This document shows positions 46,094-54,728 of a stretch of 64,000 nt of DNA, one piece after another (position 1 is the stretch's first letter; each line of letters begins with the position of its first letter). The stretch is from CBDAUN01 sp965214875 (GTDB taxonomy: Bacteria; Pseudomonadota; Gammaproteobacteria; Arenicellales; JAJDZL01). The notes under the pieces were generated by a model. It had not been told where the DNA came from and ran no database searches. It saw only the letters and a program-made list of their open reading frames with translations. Both the position numbers and the translations under genes were made by a program. The stretch lies in contig OZ243980.1 in NCBI GenBank assembly GCA_965214875.1, forward strand, positions 2,232,001 to 2,296,000, read 5' to 3'.

Positions 46094-46189
46094 ATTGCGC
46101 CAACATCCTTTCTTGATCTTCGGTTGTTTGCAAGTTCCGCCCCGTCACTCGGCCTCCACCGCGAGTGACGGGGCGTCGGTTGGCGCAAT
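46094..46189. repeat. Nested inverted repeats
   Basis: An inner perfect 14-bp repeat (CGCCCCGTCACTCG at 46138-46151 against 46162-46175) lies inside an outer perfect 11-bp repeat (ATTGCGCCAAC at 46094-46104 against 46179-46189). There is no T-run, so it is not a standard terminator. It could be a recombination or protein-binding site of the lost integrative element, or part of the hairpin block. Confidence 0.6.
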
Positions 46190-46514
46190 TTCTCTTCCCG
46201 GTTATCCCGTTGGCGTAGCCTTTTCTCTCCATGGCCTCCCCCGCCAGCGGATCGGGGATCGGTCAGGCGACCGCCATCAGGCCGGTCGCTACCGGACGGA
46301 TACATACCGTCCGTGCGGACCGCAACGAGACGCCTCCATCCGGTCTGCGCCACTCAAGCGGTCGTTGCGGCCGGTTTCGGTGCTCGCAACCAAGCAACCG
46401 AAATCGGCATGCATCCGACTCGGTCTTGCTTCTTCTTTCGATGGCAACCGCGATGGCCAGCATCGCACTCGCCAACTTGGATACCGGCGTGGCCGCCGCT
46501 ACCCAAACCGCGCC

Positions 46515-46546
46515 CCGGACCAGCCCGCCAAGACGGGCTGGTCCGG
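46515..46546. repeat. 13-bp perfect hairpin downstream of the secreted-protein gene
   Basis: CCGGACCAGCCCG (46515-46527) pairs with 46534-46546 across a 6-base loop. It lies about 30 bases past the stop of the minus-strand gene at 46578, the place for a terminator, but has no T-run. Several weaker hairpins (for example GGACGG/CCGTCC at 46294-46312) fill 46240-46510, where I see no gene. Confidence 0.6.
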
Positions 46547-46577
46547 CAAGAGGAAGATTGGGAATGAGTGTGTACCA

Positions 46578-47160
46578 TTAACTACACGGCAGTAAATCGT
46601 CATCATTAATGGTGTATTCAAATTCCCGAAAACTGGTGTCCATCAGGGTGACCCTCACCGTGGCGATATCAGCGCTATTGCGGCAATTGTCGTCCTTGGT
46701 GATGATCTGCCAGTGGACTTCGTCAGGCTCGCTACCCGAGGCAAAGGTGAAGGTGTTCCCCGCAGCCATGGGCCAGACCACAGCAGGCTGTGCATAGGCG
46801 GGGATCGTGTGCTCGTTCTGGCAAACGTAGTTGGCAACCGGGTCTCCGTTATTGTCAAAGGCCCCTTCATCAAGGCAGATGGTCTCTTCCGCCACTTCGG
46901 TGGTTTCGTCGTTCTCACCGCGGACGCCAAGACCGCCTTCCAAGCGGATACGTGTGGTGGTGCCGAGAACTTCAAGTTTGGTTACTTTTTGGCCTGCTAT
47001 GTCCAGTTCGTGCGCCCAACGCATCCCCTCCAAGCCTGTAAAATTTGCGTTGGCGGACAGCGTCTGTGCCGATGCCGGTATCGCGAGAGCGGAAAGCAGC
47101 AGGAGGGCGGCTAATCTACAAAATGAGGGGAGGGGGGGGGGTATTCGTTAACTTGATCAT
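46578..47160 (-). pseudogene. Putative secreted protein, out of frame at a G10/C10 tract
   Basis: The main frame encodes a soluble, acidic, cysteine-containing domain (LEVLGTTTRIRLEGG, ETICLDEGAFDNNGDP, VWPMAAGNTFTFASGSEPDE, ending INDDDLLPCS). Upstream the same frame gives a textbook signal peptide (CRLAALLLLSALAIPASAQ) but no start codon. A good start (ATG at 47160 with GGAGACTGAA upstream) lies one base out of frame across a run of ten C on the coding strand (47132-47141). With nine, the two join into about 194 residues. It is therefore either a phase-variable gene in the off state or a sequencing error. I do not recognise the domain. Confidence 0.6.
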
Positions 47161-47208
47161 TTTCAGTCTCCAATCAATAAATGAATCTGATGGTTTTTGA
47201 TATTTTAC

Positions 47209-48790
47209 CCCAAAATCCGCGTTAGAGGTTTTTTTTGGGCGGATTTTGCCCAAATCCGGGGCGCGGAGAGATTTTGGCGCTCGCCGCGGCGATGCCGGGC
47301 GGGTTTGCGGGCGGGACGCGGGCGAAAAGGGCGGAGGAGCGGAACCGGGGCGAAAGATCAATGACAGTCCGCAACGCGCCGGGACGCAACCGGTTTTTTT
47401 GTCGTGCGCGCGATGCTTTTTTTGCGTTTCCGGCGGCTGCGGCGCCAGGGCCGTCGCCCGGATCATGCCGACCGCCGCGCTCAGGCGGCGCGCGGCGCGC
47501 GCGTCGCACAGCTTCAAGGCCCGGCCTCGGGCATGGCGCACGATCTTGCCCGCCCTGCAGCAGGGCCGGCGGCGAAAGGTCTCGATGCGCAGCGCGGAAT
47601 GCAGCGCATTGGCAGCGAAGTCGCTGCACGGGGGATGCGCCGCGCCGAAGCCGCTGCGAAGCTCGCGGATGCGGTTCTCCGAGTCTTCCCCCCTGCGGCT
47701 GCATCAGCGGAACGCCCGCGAGTCGCTCCACCGGCAGAAGCTGGTCGCCAAGGCCCGGTAGATGCAGCCGCCCTGCGACAGGGTGTCGCCGGCCTGCGGG
47801 CAGCCGGGCTCGAGCTCCTGCCGGCCGGACTTTCGCCTCCGCTGCACGACCGCCGCGAACGCTTCGGGCGTGCCGTTCATCGAGTGCAGGAACCGCGCCG
47901 TCTGCTGCGCCAGGCTCGCCGTCCCGTCGCGCTCGATGAAGGGCTGCCGCTGCGACTCGTCCAGCGCCCCGGTCTGCCCGGCCACGCTCGCGTCGAGCCT
48001 GGCGCGGATCGCGTAGCCGATTCCCCGGCTCGTGAAGCGGTTGATGATCCTCGCCTGATACCCCGCCGCGTCGATGCGGGCGCGACGCGCCTCGGCGCCT
48101 TTGGGCAGCGCCCGCTCGCACTGGCGGACGAACTCGCAGTTGCGCGCGTTCGGCGAGACCGAGCCGCCCCGAAACTCCGCACCCGCCGCCATGCCGGTCT
48201 CGGCGATATGGCCGACGATCGGCATGTAGCCCCGCTCCTTCTTGTACGTGAACTCCGCCGAAGACTTCTCGCAGCGCCGCGGTCGCATCGATGTCCAGGG
48301 CCGCCCTTTTCCGATGGTGCGGCGCGACCGCCAGCAGCCGGCGGTCCGCCAGCGTCAGGGCGTGCAGCGTACGCCGCGACGCCGCAGCCACCGGCCCAGG
48401 GCATCGTCGCCCGGCAGCTGCTCGCAGCCGAGCAGCTCCAGCAGCGGCCGCTCCTCGCGCAGCTCCGCTCAGATGCCGCGAGCCCTCGTGCATCATCAGC
48501 ATGAACGTCGTCAAATACGCCCCCGGGCGCAAGCCGCGGTTGCTGCCCGGCTCCGGCACCGGCCGCTCGAAATGCGCGTCGAGCCCGAGCTTGCGGATCA
48601 GCTCGGCGAGCGCCGCCAGGCCGCTTCGCGAAGCCGATTTGTCTTTCGTGGTCGAAATCTTGTATGATTGGATGTCCATAAAGCCTTGCTCCGATCGGGT
48701 CCGCCCAACGGGTGAAATTTTGTGTTGTTAAAAACCCGCATTATGCAAGGCTTTATCCCCTTTTGCAGCCACCCTAACGCGATTTTAAGG
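47209..48790 (-). mobile_element. IS1380-family insertion sequence, copy 2
   Basis: The ends match copy 1: CCCAAAATCCGCGTTAG at 47209 and the inverted CCTTAAAATCGCGTTAG ending at 48790. It is 1582 bp, about 80 bp shorter than copy 1 through internal deletions, and is GC-rich. Flanking bases (TTTAC on the left, GATAA on the right) are not a duplication, so one flank has been rearranged. It separates the secreted-protein gene from a cas5c scrap. Confidence 0.88.
47431..48679 (-). pseudogene. IS1380-family transposase, frameshifted (copy 2)
   Basis: It starts at 48679 (MDIQSYKISTTKDKSASRSG) and suffers deletions and shifts after HLSGAARG and after ALDIDAT. The middle block in another frame (47704-48288) is well kept: ERGYMPIVGHIAETGMAAGA, RIDAAGYQARIINRFTSRGI and TARFLHSMNGTPEAFAAVV. 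The C-terminal part (KIVRHARGRALKL) is again in a different frame. It cannot make a working transposase. Confidence 0.82.
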
Positions 48791-48844
48791 GATAACGCAG
48801 CTCGCCGTCTAGAAAGCTGGCAAAACGCCGAATCCGGAATATTG

Positions 48845-49015
48845 CTGGATAGGGCCGAATACATGCGCTTAATACGATACGGTTTGAGGCGGCCGCCGAG
48901 ATATTGCCATAGCTAAAGGATCAATAACGGGTCTTCACACTGTCGCCGGGCAAGATCGGCCACAACGTGCCACTACCTTGCTACGCAGTGTGACGTGCTT
49001 AATTGCAGCTCACTT
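48845..49015 (+). pseudogene. Second, degraded cas5c fragment
   Basis: The DNA from GGGCCGAATACATG to GCTTAATTGCAGCTCAC aligns with the cas5c remnant at 42608-42815. Shared blocks include GCCATAGCTAAAGG and CAACGTGCCACTACC; about 37 bases are missing in the middle. The frame is destroyed. It directly follows IS1380 copy 2, so a second type I-C locus or a duplicated piece of the first once lay here. Confidence 0.7.
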
Positions 49016-49108
49016 TTTTTGCAATTGGCTTCCATTCATGCCGACGGGTAGCCGTTTCCATGCAATCGGGCATTACAACTATCAACGACATGCACATCGA
49101 CACACCCT

Positions 49109-51481
49109 ATGTTTGACACTGCAAACACAAAGCCGTCCGTCAACGAAACGCACAATCTCGGCGCCCGGCTTGGTGAATTCGTTTTCCGACATCGCCCCTT
49201 AGTGATGGCAATAGCATTTATCCTTACGTTTATTGCCGCCAGCGGCATCGTTCATTTGAAGGCCACCACCGACTATCGAATGTTCTTCAGCGAGGATAAT
49301 CCTGAGCTGCAAGCTTTGGAATTGCTCGAAGACACTTACGAAAAAAGCGACAACGTTTTGTTGATGATTGTCCCCGAAGATCGGGATGCGACATCGCAAC
49401 AAGCACTCGCCGCGGTAATCTGGCTGACAGAGCGCGCCTGGCAGATGCCCTTCGCTTCACGCGTCGACTCAATTGCAAACTTTCCACATACGTCGGCAAA
49501 CAACGACGATCTTCTCGTAAATGACCTTGTTAATCCGCAAACAATACACGACGCGCAGGCTCGTCGGCAAATTAGAGAAATCGCTTTGTCAGACCCGCGC
49601 ATTGCCGGCAACCTGATCGCGAGAGACGGTGGAGTCAGTGCGGTCCATACTACAATCAAAGTGCCCGATGATGCTGATGCTGTTGATATTGCGCAGATAT
49701 CCGAATACGCCCAAACAATCGCGACAGAAGCGAAAGAGCGATTCCCGAGCATTGATGTCCGTCCGGTCGGAACGGTAATCCTCAATCAGGCATTCAATGA
49801 TGCAACACTGGAATCGACTCAAACCGTGCTGCCGGCATCGCTGGCCATTATGGCGGTTCTTCTTGGAGTGATAACAAGAGGATTCTCTGGAATGCTGGGG
49901 GCCGGATTAGTCGTCATCCTGTCGGTCGGCGCTTCAATGGGGCTGGCCGGCTGGATCGGCATCCCGTTGTCCACCTCAACCTCGCCAACGCCTATCATCG
50001 TGCTAACCCTCGCATTCGCTAGCTCTCTGCACGTTCTTATCGCCATTCAGCTGAGGCTTGGCGCCGGCGACTCTAGGCACCAAGCAATCGTGCGGTCCTT
50101 GCAACGGGTTTTCTTCCCGATCTTTCTTGCCAGCGCAACCACTGCTTTCGGTTTTTTGACAATGAATTTTTCTGAAGTGCCTCCTTATCGTCAGCTTGGC
50201 AACCTAGTTGCTATAGGTACAGTCGCATCGTTTTTTCTATCAGTCACTTTCTTGCCGGTGCTGATGTCGATGCTGCCAATCAAAGCGATATCGCCCGATA
50301 AGCCAGGATTCGGACTCAACTTGATCGCAGAGTTGACGATACGCTACAAGCGTCCTTTGCTTTGGCTATCAACCGCGTTGATAGCGGGATTGCTATCAGC
50401 GGTTCCGCGCAACGAATTAAATGATGTGCTGACCAACTTTTTTGATGAAGATGTGCAACTGCGCAAGGACACAGATTTTTTGGACGCGCATCTTAGCGGT
50501 AATACTATGCTGGAATACTCGATTGCATCCATGGGTTCAGGCGATATCGCAGACCCTCAGTTCCTGCAGGATGTTTCGGATTTTGCAGACTGGTTTCGAA
50601 ATCAGCCGGAAACACGCCACGTGCTGGTGATCAGCGATACATTCCGTCAATTGAACAAGAGCATGAACGCAGACGACCCGGCTGCCTACCGAATTCCGGA
50701 AAGCCGCGAACTGGCATCGCAATTTCTTCTTTTGTACGAGCTTTCATTGCCGTTCGGCCTTGATTTGAACAACCGAATCGATGTGGAAAAATCTTCAACA
50801 CGCATGACAGTCACCGCCAAGACGCTATCGACCAAGGAATTGCTTGAATTTGATGCGCGCGCCAAATCATGGCTGACGAACAATGATCTGAGTTTCAAAG
50901 AGGTCAGCAGTTCTGGCGCTGCGCTAATGTTTGCCCATCTAGGCGAGCGAAATATTCGGGCAATGGCTATCGGAACAATGATCGTCTTCCTAGGAATATC
51001 GGTTGTCTTGATCTTCGCATTTCGTTCACCTCGCTATGGCTTAGTCAGTCTGGCTTCGAATTTCTTTCCCGGATTGATGGCCTTCGGCATCTGGGGGCTA
51101 CTTGTCGGCGAGATCGGGCTTGTTCTATCTGTCGTTATGGCGATGACGATCGGCATAGTGGTCGACGATACGGTTCACTTTCTCAGCGAGTACATGTACG
51201 CGCGCCGCGACTTGAAGCAATCGCCGCAAGATGCTGTTCGCCATACGTTCAAGACTGTCGGGCGGGCGCTGTTTTCGACAACAGCAATACTCGTGGCGGG
51301 ATTTGCTGTGCTTGGCACTTCAAATTTCCTGCCCACAGCGCAAATGGGCCAGTTAACAGCCATCGTGTTCTTCTTGGCCATAGTCTATGACTTCATTTTT
51401 CTGCCGCCATTGCTGATGCTTGTAGATGAGAAGTTTTCAAAAATATCGCGACGAAACCTAAGCGGGAATGCAATACATTGA
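49109..51481 (+). CDS. RND/MMPL-family membrane transporter (HAE3-like)
   Basis: A 790-residue protein with the two-fold plan of RND exporters: a helix near the N-terminus (about 33-53), a periplasmic loop (55-235), five or six helices (about 240-400), then a second helix, loop and helix block. The family motif region includes GIPLSTSTSPTPIIVLTLAF in the first half and VMAMTIGIVVDDTVHFLSEY in the second; the Asp pair in VVDD is the likely proton relay. It belongs to the hydrophobe/amphiphile efflux-3 or MMPL-like group that moves lipids, hopanoids or lipopeptides. It is transcribed towards the FAD oxidoreductase gene, 68 bases away. A role in moving the peptide product of this region is possible but unproven. 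Confidence 0.88.
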   Translation: MFDTANTKPSVNETHNLGARLGEFVFRHRPLVMAIAFILTFIAASGIVHLKATTDYRMFFSEDNPELQALELLEDTYEKSDNVLLMIVPEDRDATSQQALAAVIWLTERAWQMPFASRVDSIANFPHTSANNDDLLVNDLVNPQTIHDAQARRQIREIALSDPRIAGNLIARDGGVSAVHTTIKVPDDADAVDIAQISEYAQTIATEAKERFPSIDVRPVGTVILNQAFNDATLESTQTVLPASLAIMAVLLGVITRGFSGMLGAGLVVILSVGASMGLAGWIGIPLSTSTSPTPIIVLTLAFASSLHVLIAIQLRLGAGDSRHQAIVRSLQRVFFPIFLASATTAFGFLTMNFSEVPPYRQLGNLVAIGTVASFFLSVTFLPVLMSMLPIKAISPDKPGFGLNLIAELTIRYKRPLLWLSTALIAGLLSAVPRNELNDVLTNFFDEDVQLRKDTDFLDAHLSGNTMLEYSIASMGSGDIADPQFLQDVSDFADWFRNQPETRHVLVISDTFRQLNKSMNADDPAAYRIPESRELASQFLLLYELSLPFGLDLNNRIDVEKSSTRMTVTAKTLSTKELLEFDARAKSWLTNNDLSFKEVSSSGAALMFAHLGERNIRAMAIGTMIVFLGISVVLIFAFRSPRYGLVSLASNFFPGLMAFGIWGLLVGEIGLVLSVVMAMTIGIVVDDTVHFLSEYMYARRDLKQSPQDAVRHTFKTVGRALFSTTAILVAGFAVLGTSNFLPTAQMGQLTAIVFFLAIVYDFIFLPPLLMLVDEKFSKISRRNLSGNAIH

Positions 51482-51549
51482 TGGACGCTTTGGGCGTGCG
51501 CCGCCAAAATTGGTGCGGCGTAAAAGGCTCCAGCTTAGCAGCATAGCAA

Positions 51550-52941
51550 TTGATCGGTCTTGTTATCTTGGCAGCAAATAGCAATAGTCGCAGCGTTATT
51601 GTCATCGGCGCCGGATTTGCCGGACTTGCATCCGCATCAGTCCTGATAGAAAAGGGATTCGATGTCACGGTCTTAGAAGCGCAACCGCAAGCCGGCGGAA
51701 GAATTGTCAGTCGATCAATCGAAGGATTCCAGATTGATCTTGGCGCCAACTTCTTTCTAGAGTCAGATGCGGCCGCGCATCAATTTGCCAACCGGCTCGG
51801 TGTTCCGCTTAAGCGCACCCCCGTTCCGATTCACAGCGGAATCTATCGCAATGGACGGTTTCATGGCCTGTATGGCGATTCTAGTCTGCCTAGCCTGCTC
51901 AAGACGGCACGAACAATGCTTTCGTTTCGGCTGCTTTCTCCCAAAGGGCTGTGGCAAGCCGGCAAACTTTCAAAAATGCTCAGAAGCAGGCAGAATGACT
52001 TCAATAGCGAAGACTATACGCGGTTGCTTGACCTTGACACCAGTCACAGCGCAGCTGAATTCATCGATGCGAATTTTGGCAATGAAGCGCTAGAATGGCT
52101 ATTCGGGCCCGGCTTATCGGGTTACACCTTCGCTCACCCCGAACAACTCGGCACCGCCTTTGCGATGGCGACGATATGGCATAACGGCATAAGCGATGCT
52201 TCTTGGCCATGTCTGCCAGACGGTGGAATGAGGGTTTTCGGCGATGCGCTGGCAAGCAGCTGCCAATCGTGCATCCGTCTATCTACGCCGGCGCAACGCA
52301 TCGAGATCGAAAATGGAACAGCCAAAGGCATCGTGATTGATTCAGGTTTCTTGCGCGCAGATGCGGTGATTTGCGCCACAACCGCCACTGCAGCAGTTGA
52401 AGTCGCTCCCGATCTGCCGCTACCTGTTCGCAAAGCGCTCAACCTGGTACGCTACTCGAAGTGTTGCCGAGTGTTCTTCGGCAGCGACTCCAGCCCATTT
52501 CCTCGCGGATGGTATGCGGTTGGCTTTCCGCGCAAAATCGGTGCAAAAATCACTGGAATGAGCATTCCTTCATTACTGGCGCCAGAGACCGTTCCGAACG
52601 GAAAGTCGCTAATTGATGTGCTGGCGATCGACAAGCAGGCGGAATCCCTATTCGAGCTCAACGACAAGCAGATTCAAGAGCATGCGCTAGCGCAAATCCT
52701 TAGCCACTTTCCCGGCATGCCGCACAAAGAGCCATTGTGGGCGTTCGTGCAACGATGGCCTCAAGCACTAAGCCTATCGCCCCCGGGTACGCTTACCGCC
52801 ATGCATCGCTTGCAACACGAAAACTTAAATGAAGTTGATCGTCTGTTCTTTGCCGGAGATTATCTCGGCATGCCTTCCGCGAATACGGCGCTTCGAAGCG
52901 GGCTGGATGCCGCTGCCGCCGTCGTCAAGCGACTGCGATAG
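51550..52941 (+). CDS. FAD-dependent oxidoreductase, amine-oxidase/phytoene-desaturase fold
   Basis: A 463-residue flavoprotein. The N-terminal Rossmann motif is VIVIGAGFAGLASASVLIEK, followed by VLEAQPQAGGRI, and the C-terminal FAD motif is RLFFAGDYLGMPSANTALRS. The overall style is that of protoporphyrinogen oxidase- or phytoene-desaturase-like enzymes, which remove hydrogens from a bound substrate. The start is a TTG (51550 or 51568); there is no ATG near the FAD motif. It follows the RND transporter and converges on the peptide-tailoring operon, so a dehydrogenating tailoring role is an attractive guess only. Confidence 0.85.
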   Translation: MIGLVILAANSNSRSVIVIGAGFAGLASASVLIEKGFDVTVLEAQPQAGGRIVSRSIEGFQIDLGANFFLESDAAAHQFANRLGVPLKRTPVPIHSGIYRNGRFHGLYGDSSLPSLLKTARTMLSFRLLSPKGLWQAGKLSKMLRSRQNDFNSEDYTRLLDLDTSHSAAEFIDANFGNEALEWLFGPGLSGYTFAHPEQLGTAFAMATIWHNGISDASWPCLPDGGMRVFGDALASSCQSCIRLSTPAQRIEIENGTAKGIVIDSGFLRADAVICATTATAAVEVAPDLPLPVRKALNLVRYSKCCRVFFGSDSSPFPRGWYAVGFPRKIGAKITGMSIPSLLAPETVPNGKSLIDVLAIDKQAESLFELNDKQIQEHALAQILSHFPGMPHKEPLWAFVQRWPQALSLSPPGTLTAMHRLQHENLNEVDRLFFAGDYLGMPSANTALRSGLDAAAAVVKRLR

Positions 52942-52991
52942 AATCCACTGCGATAGAATCCACTGCGATAGAATCCACTGCGATACAATCA
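52932..52991. repeat. 15-bp tandem repeat, four copies, across the oxidoreductase stop
   Basis: ACTGCGATAGAATCC repeats at 52932, 52947 and 52962, with a variant at 52977. The first copy contains the last codons and the TAG stop of the FAD gene. Copies beyond the stop are noncoding. It lies between the convergent FAD and 53043 genes. Confidence 0.92.
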
Positions 52992-53042
52992 CCAAACCGC
53001 CGTCTGAGGCAAAAGCGCATCGCGCGAACACTAGTTCGCGAC

Positions 53043-54173
53043 CTATTTTGACTGCTTCGGAAGACGAGTCAACAATACAAACGCATAAGCGTTGACTTGC
53101 TCGATGTGGTCACGATTCAAAACAACCGTAAAATGGTGAATCCGCCGAATCAGAATCAAAGGACCAGTACGGCCGAAAATCAGCTGAACTCCGTTCAACT
53201 CGCTTTCCAGTCCTGCAAGCTTTGGGGGATAAGCAAGTCCCGATTCGCCAATCCCTCGGATTAGTTGCGTCCAGCATCCTGCATCCTTGAACCACCCGAC
53301 ACTGTCATAAATCGTATTCGCTGAAAAAATCTGAAGTTCGATTGATGGCTCCACACCTTCGGCACCAATGTCAAAACGAATCCCCATCTGCATTTGCGAC
53401 AGACAGCCACAAGCCGCAAGGCGCTTGAGCATGTCCACGACTGCTGATCGATGATCAGTTAAGCCAACACGCGCCAATACTGATTCCACCTCCATCGCAT
53501 TGCGAAAGCCCAATAACGCTATGCGCAGCATCCGACCCCGAGATGGGAAAGCCCCTACCGCTCCGACGCGAACGCTCGGCGGCAACGCCATATAGGCATT
53601 TCCAATAAGATTCCTCTCGCTCTCGCCCAGCTGCCTGTTCATGGCCGAAGCTGCCGCATCGACAGTCAGATGAATATCATCAAGCTTGCTTCCAGACGGG
53701 TCTCCAGCAAGCGCCGCATGCACCGGATACAGCAAGCTGCCCGGGCCATCCTGCTCATCCCGAGTTGGATCAATTGGGTATTCCAGCAAAACGCGATTGC
53801 CCACAACACCCTGAAGAGGCGAACCATTCTGACCGGTTTCACGCAAAAGCGCGGCTGCGCACGCAGCCGCTGAGCTACTGTCTTTGCTCTCCTTTTTTTT
53901 TGCAAAATGGGATGCTGATTGAGTGCCGCCCGGCAACGAGACATTGAGGATCAGATTCGGTTCTGATTCATCGACCGGAAAACCCAACCAAAGCGGAAAT
54001 CCTGCTAGTGTTGGCGGCAAATCGAGCGAACGGTTCAGCAGCGCTTCCCAAACCTGATCATCGATCGGCAATGCCGAAAAACGATCTGATAGCCGTGCGA
54101 ACAGTTCACCCAGCGAGTCCGCCTCATGAATTAGCTGAGACTCGTTCGCAACCCATTGTTCCTCGAACATCAT
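53043..54173 (-). CDS. Uncharacterised RiPP-locus protein, paralogue A
   Basis: A 376-residue soluble protein with no signal peptide or membrane helix. I do not recognise the family. It is clearly a paralogue of the 54729 gene. Shared blocks in the same order are LAGFPLWLGFPVDE / LAAFPFGLEVPLHD, VVGNRVLLEYPID / VVGNKMLLEYDID, LLYPVHAALAG / FLYPVDDVLAAG, GAFPSRGRMLRIALLGF / GTFPSRKRTMRIAVTGF, LGIRFDIGAEGVEP-type / LGIHFDMTADGVGP, and GPLILIRRIHHF / GPMMLVRGIHHL. The start at 54173 has AAGGAAAT upstream. It is the last gene of the leftward operon. Presumably it is a modification or binding partner, role unknown. Confidence 0.75.
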   Translation of the reverse strand: MMFEEQWVANESQLIHEADSLGELFARLSDRFSALPIDDQVWEALLNRSLDLPPTLAGFPLWLGFPVDESEPNLILNVSLPGGTQSASHFAKKKESKDSSSAAACAAALLRETGQNGSPLQGVVGNRVLLEYPIDPTRDEQDGPGSLLYPVHAALAGDPSGSKLDDIHLTVDAAASAMNRQLGESERNLIGNAYMALPPSVRVGAVGAFPSRGRMLRIALLGFRNAMEVESVLARVGLTDHRSAVVDMLKRLAACGCLSQMQMGIRFDIGAEGVEPSIELQIFSANTIYDSVGWFKDAGCWTQLIRGIGESGLAYPPKLAGLESELNGVQLIFGRTGPLILIRRIHHFTVVLNRDHIEQVNAYAFVLLTRLPKQSK

Positions 54174-54728
54174 GACTAATTTCCTTAGTGCTTCGGCACA
54201 CACGACACCTTAGCGCATCCTCATGCCCGGCCGTGAAACCCTCAATTCTTCGAAAATCTAATCACGAAAGCGTGACTAATCTTCGAGATATCAAAAAGTC
54301 TATGGACCGCCATCGAGCCAGTGTGGCGGAAACTTCGCCGATTCAAAAATCGAGCGCCGCTTGCGGCATGCGTGATAGTGGCTGCGCTCCGCGGTCTGCA
54401 TGCAGGCATTCACTGCCTCATTGAGCTTGCGTCCATCCATATCAGCCATTGCATTGACTACCGCCTCGGCCAGCGGGGCATCGAAAACTGTATGCCGGAT
54501 ATAGGCAACGGCAAGATTACGATCGATTTGGACCGCCTTGCGGCATATGCTCCTATAGACCATGGAAATCCCGGATTCGTTCACGTTGCACCCATAGGCC
54601 AATTCAAAGCACCATTGCGAAACGACATTGTTGAACCATAGCAATATATTCGAGATTTGCGGCGCGGCCCTGCATCACCCGCAACGAATCAGATCATGCC
54701 AACCCTGCTACGGGTTGTCGGAGACTGT
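54174..54728. other. 555-bp gap between paralogues A and B
   Basis: A 114-residue minus-strand frame (54300-54644; AVVNAMADMDGRKLNEAVNA, CMQTAERSHYHACRKR) is the only candidate gene. It has a plausible helical composition but no recognised family and no clear ribosome site. No IS end was found. It may be a decayed gene of the operon. Confidence 0.35.

Noticed and set aside
46094..46189. Integron attC site
   Set aside because: The outer repeat resembles the GTT...AAC plan, but the core sites do not fit the 7-base consensus and there is no cassette array or IntI-type integrase.
47404..48504. A 366-residue plus-strand protein in IS1380 copy 2
   Set aside because: It is antisense to the decayed transposase, and similar open frames occur in copy 1 because of high GC.
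52932..52991. 15-bp tandem repeats as a CRISPR array
   Set aside because: The units are contiguous with no spacers and are too short; they are a simple tandem repeat.
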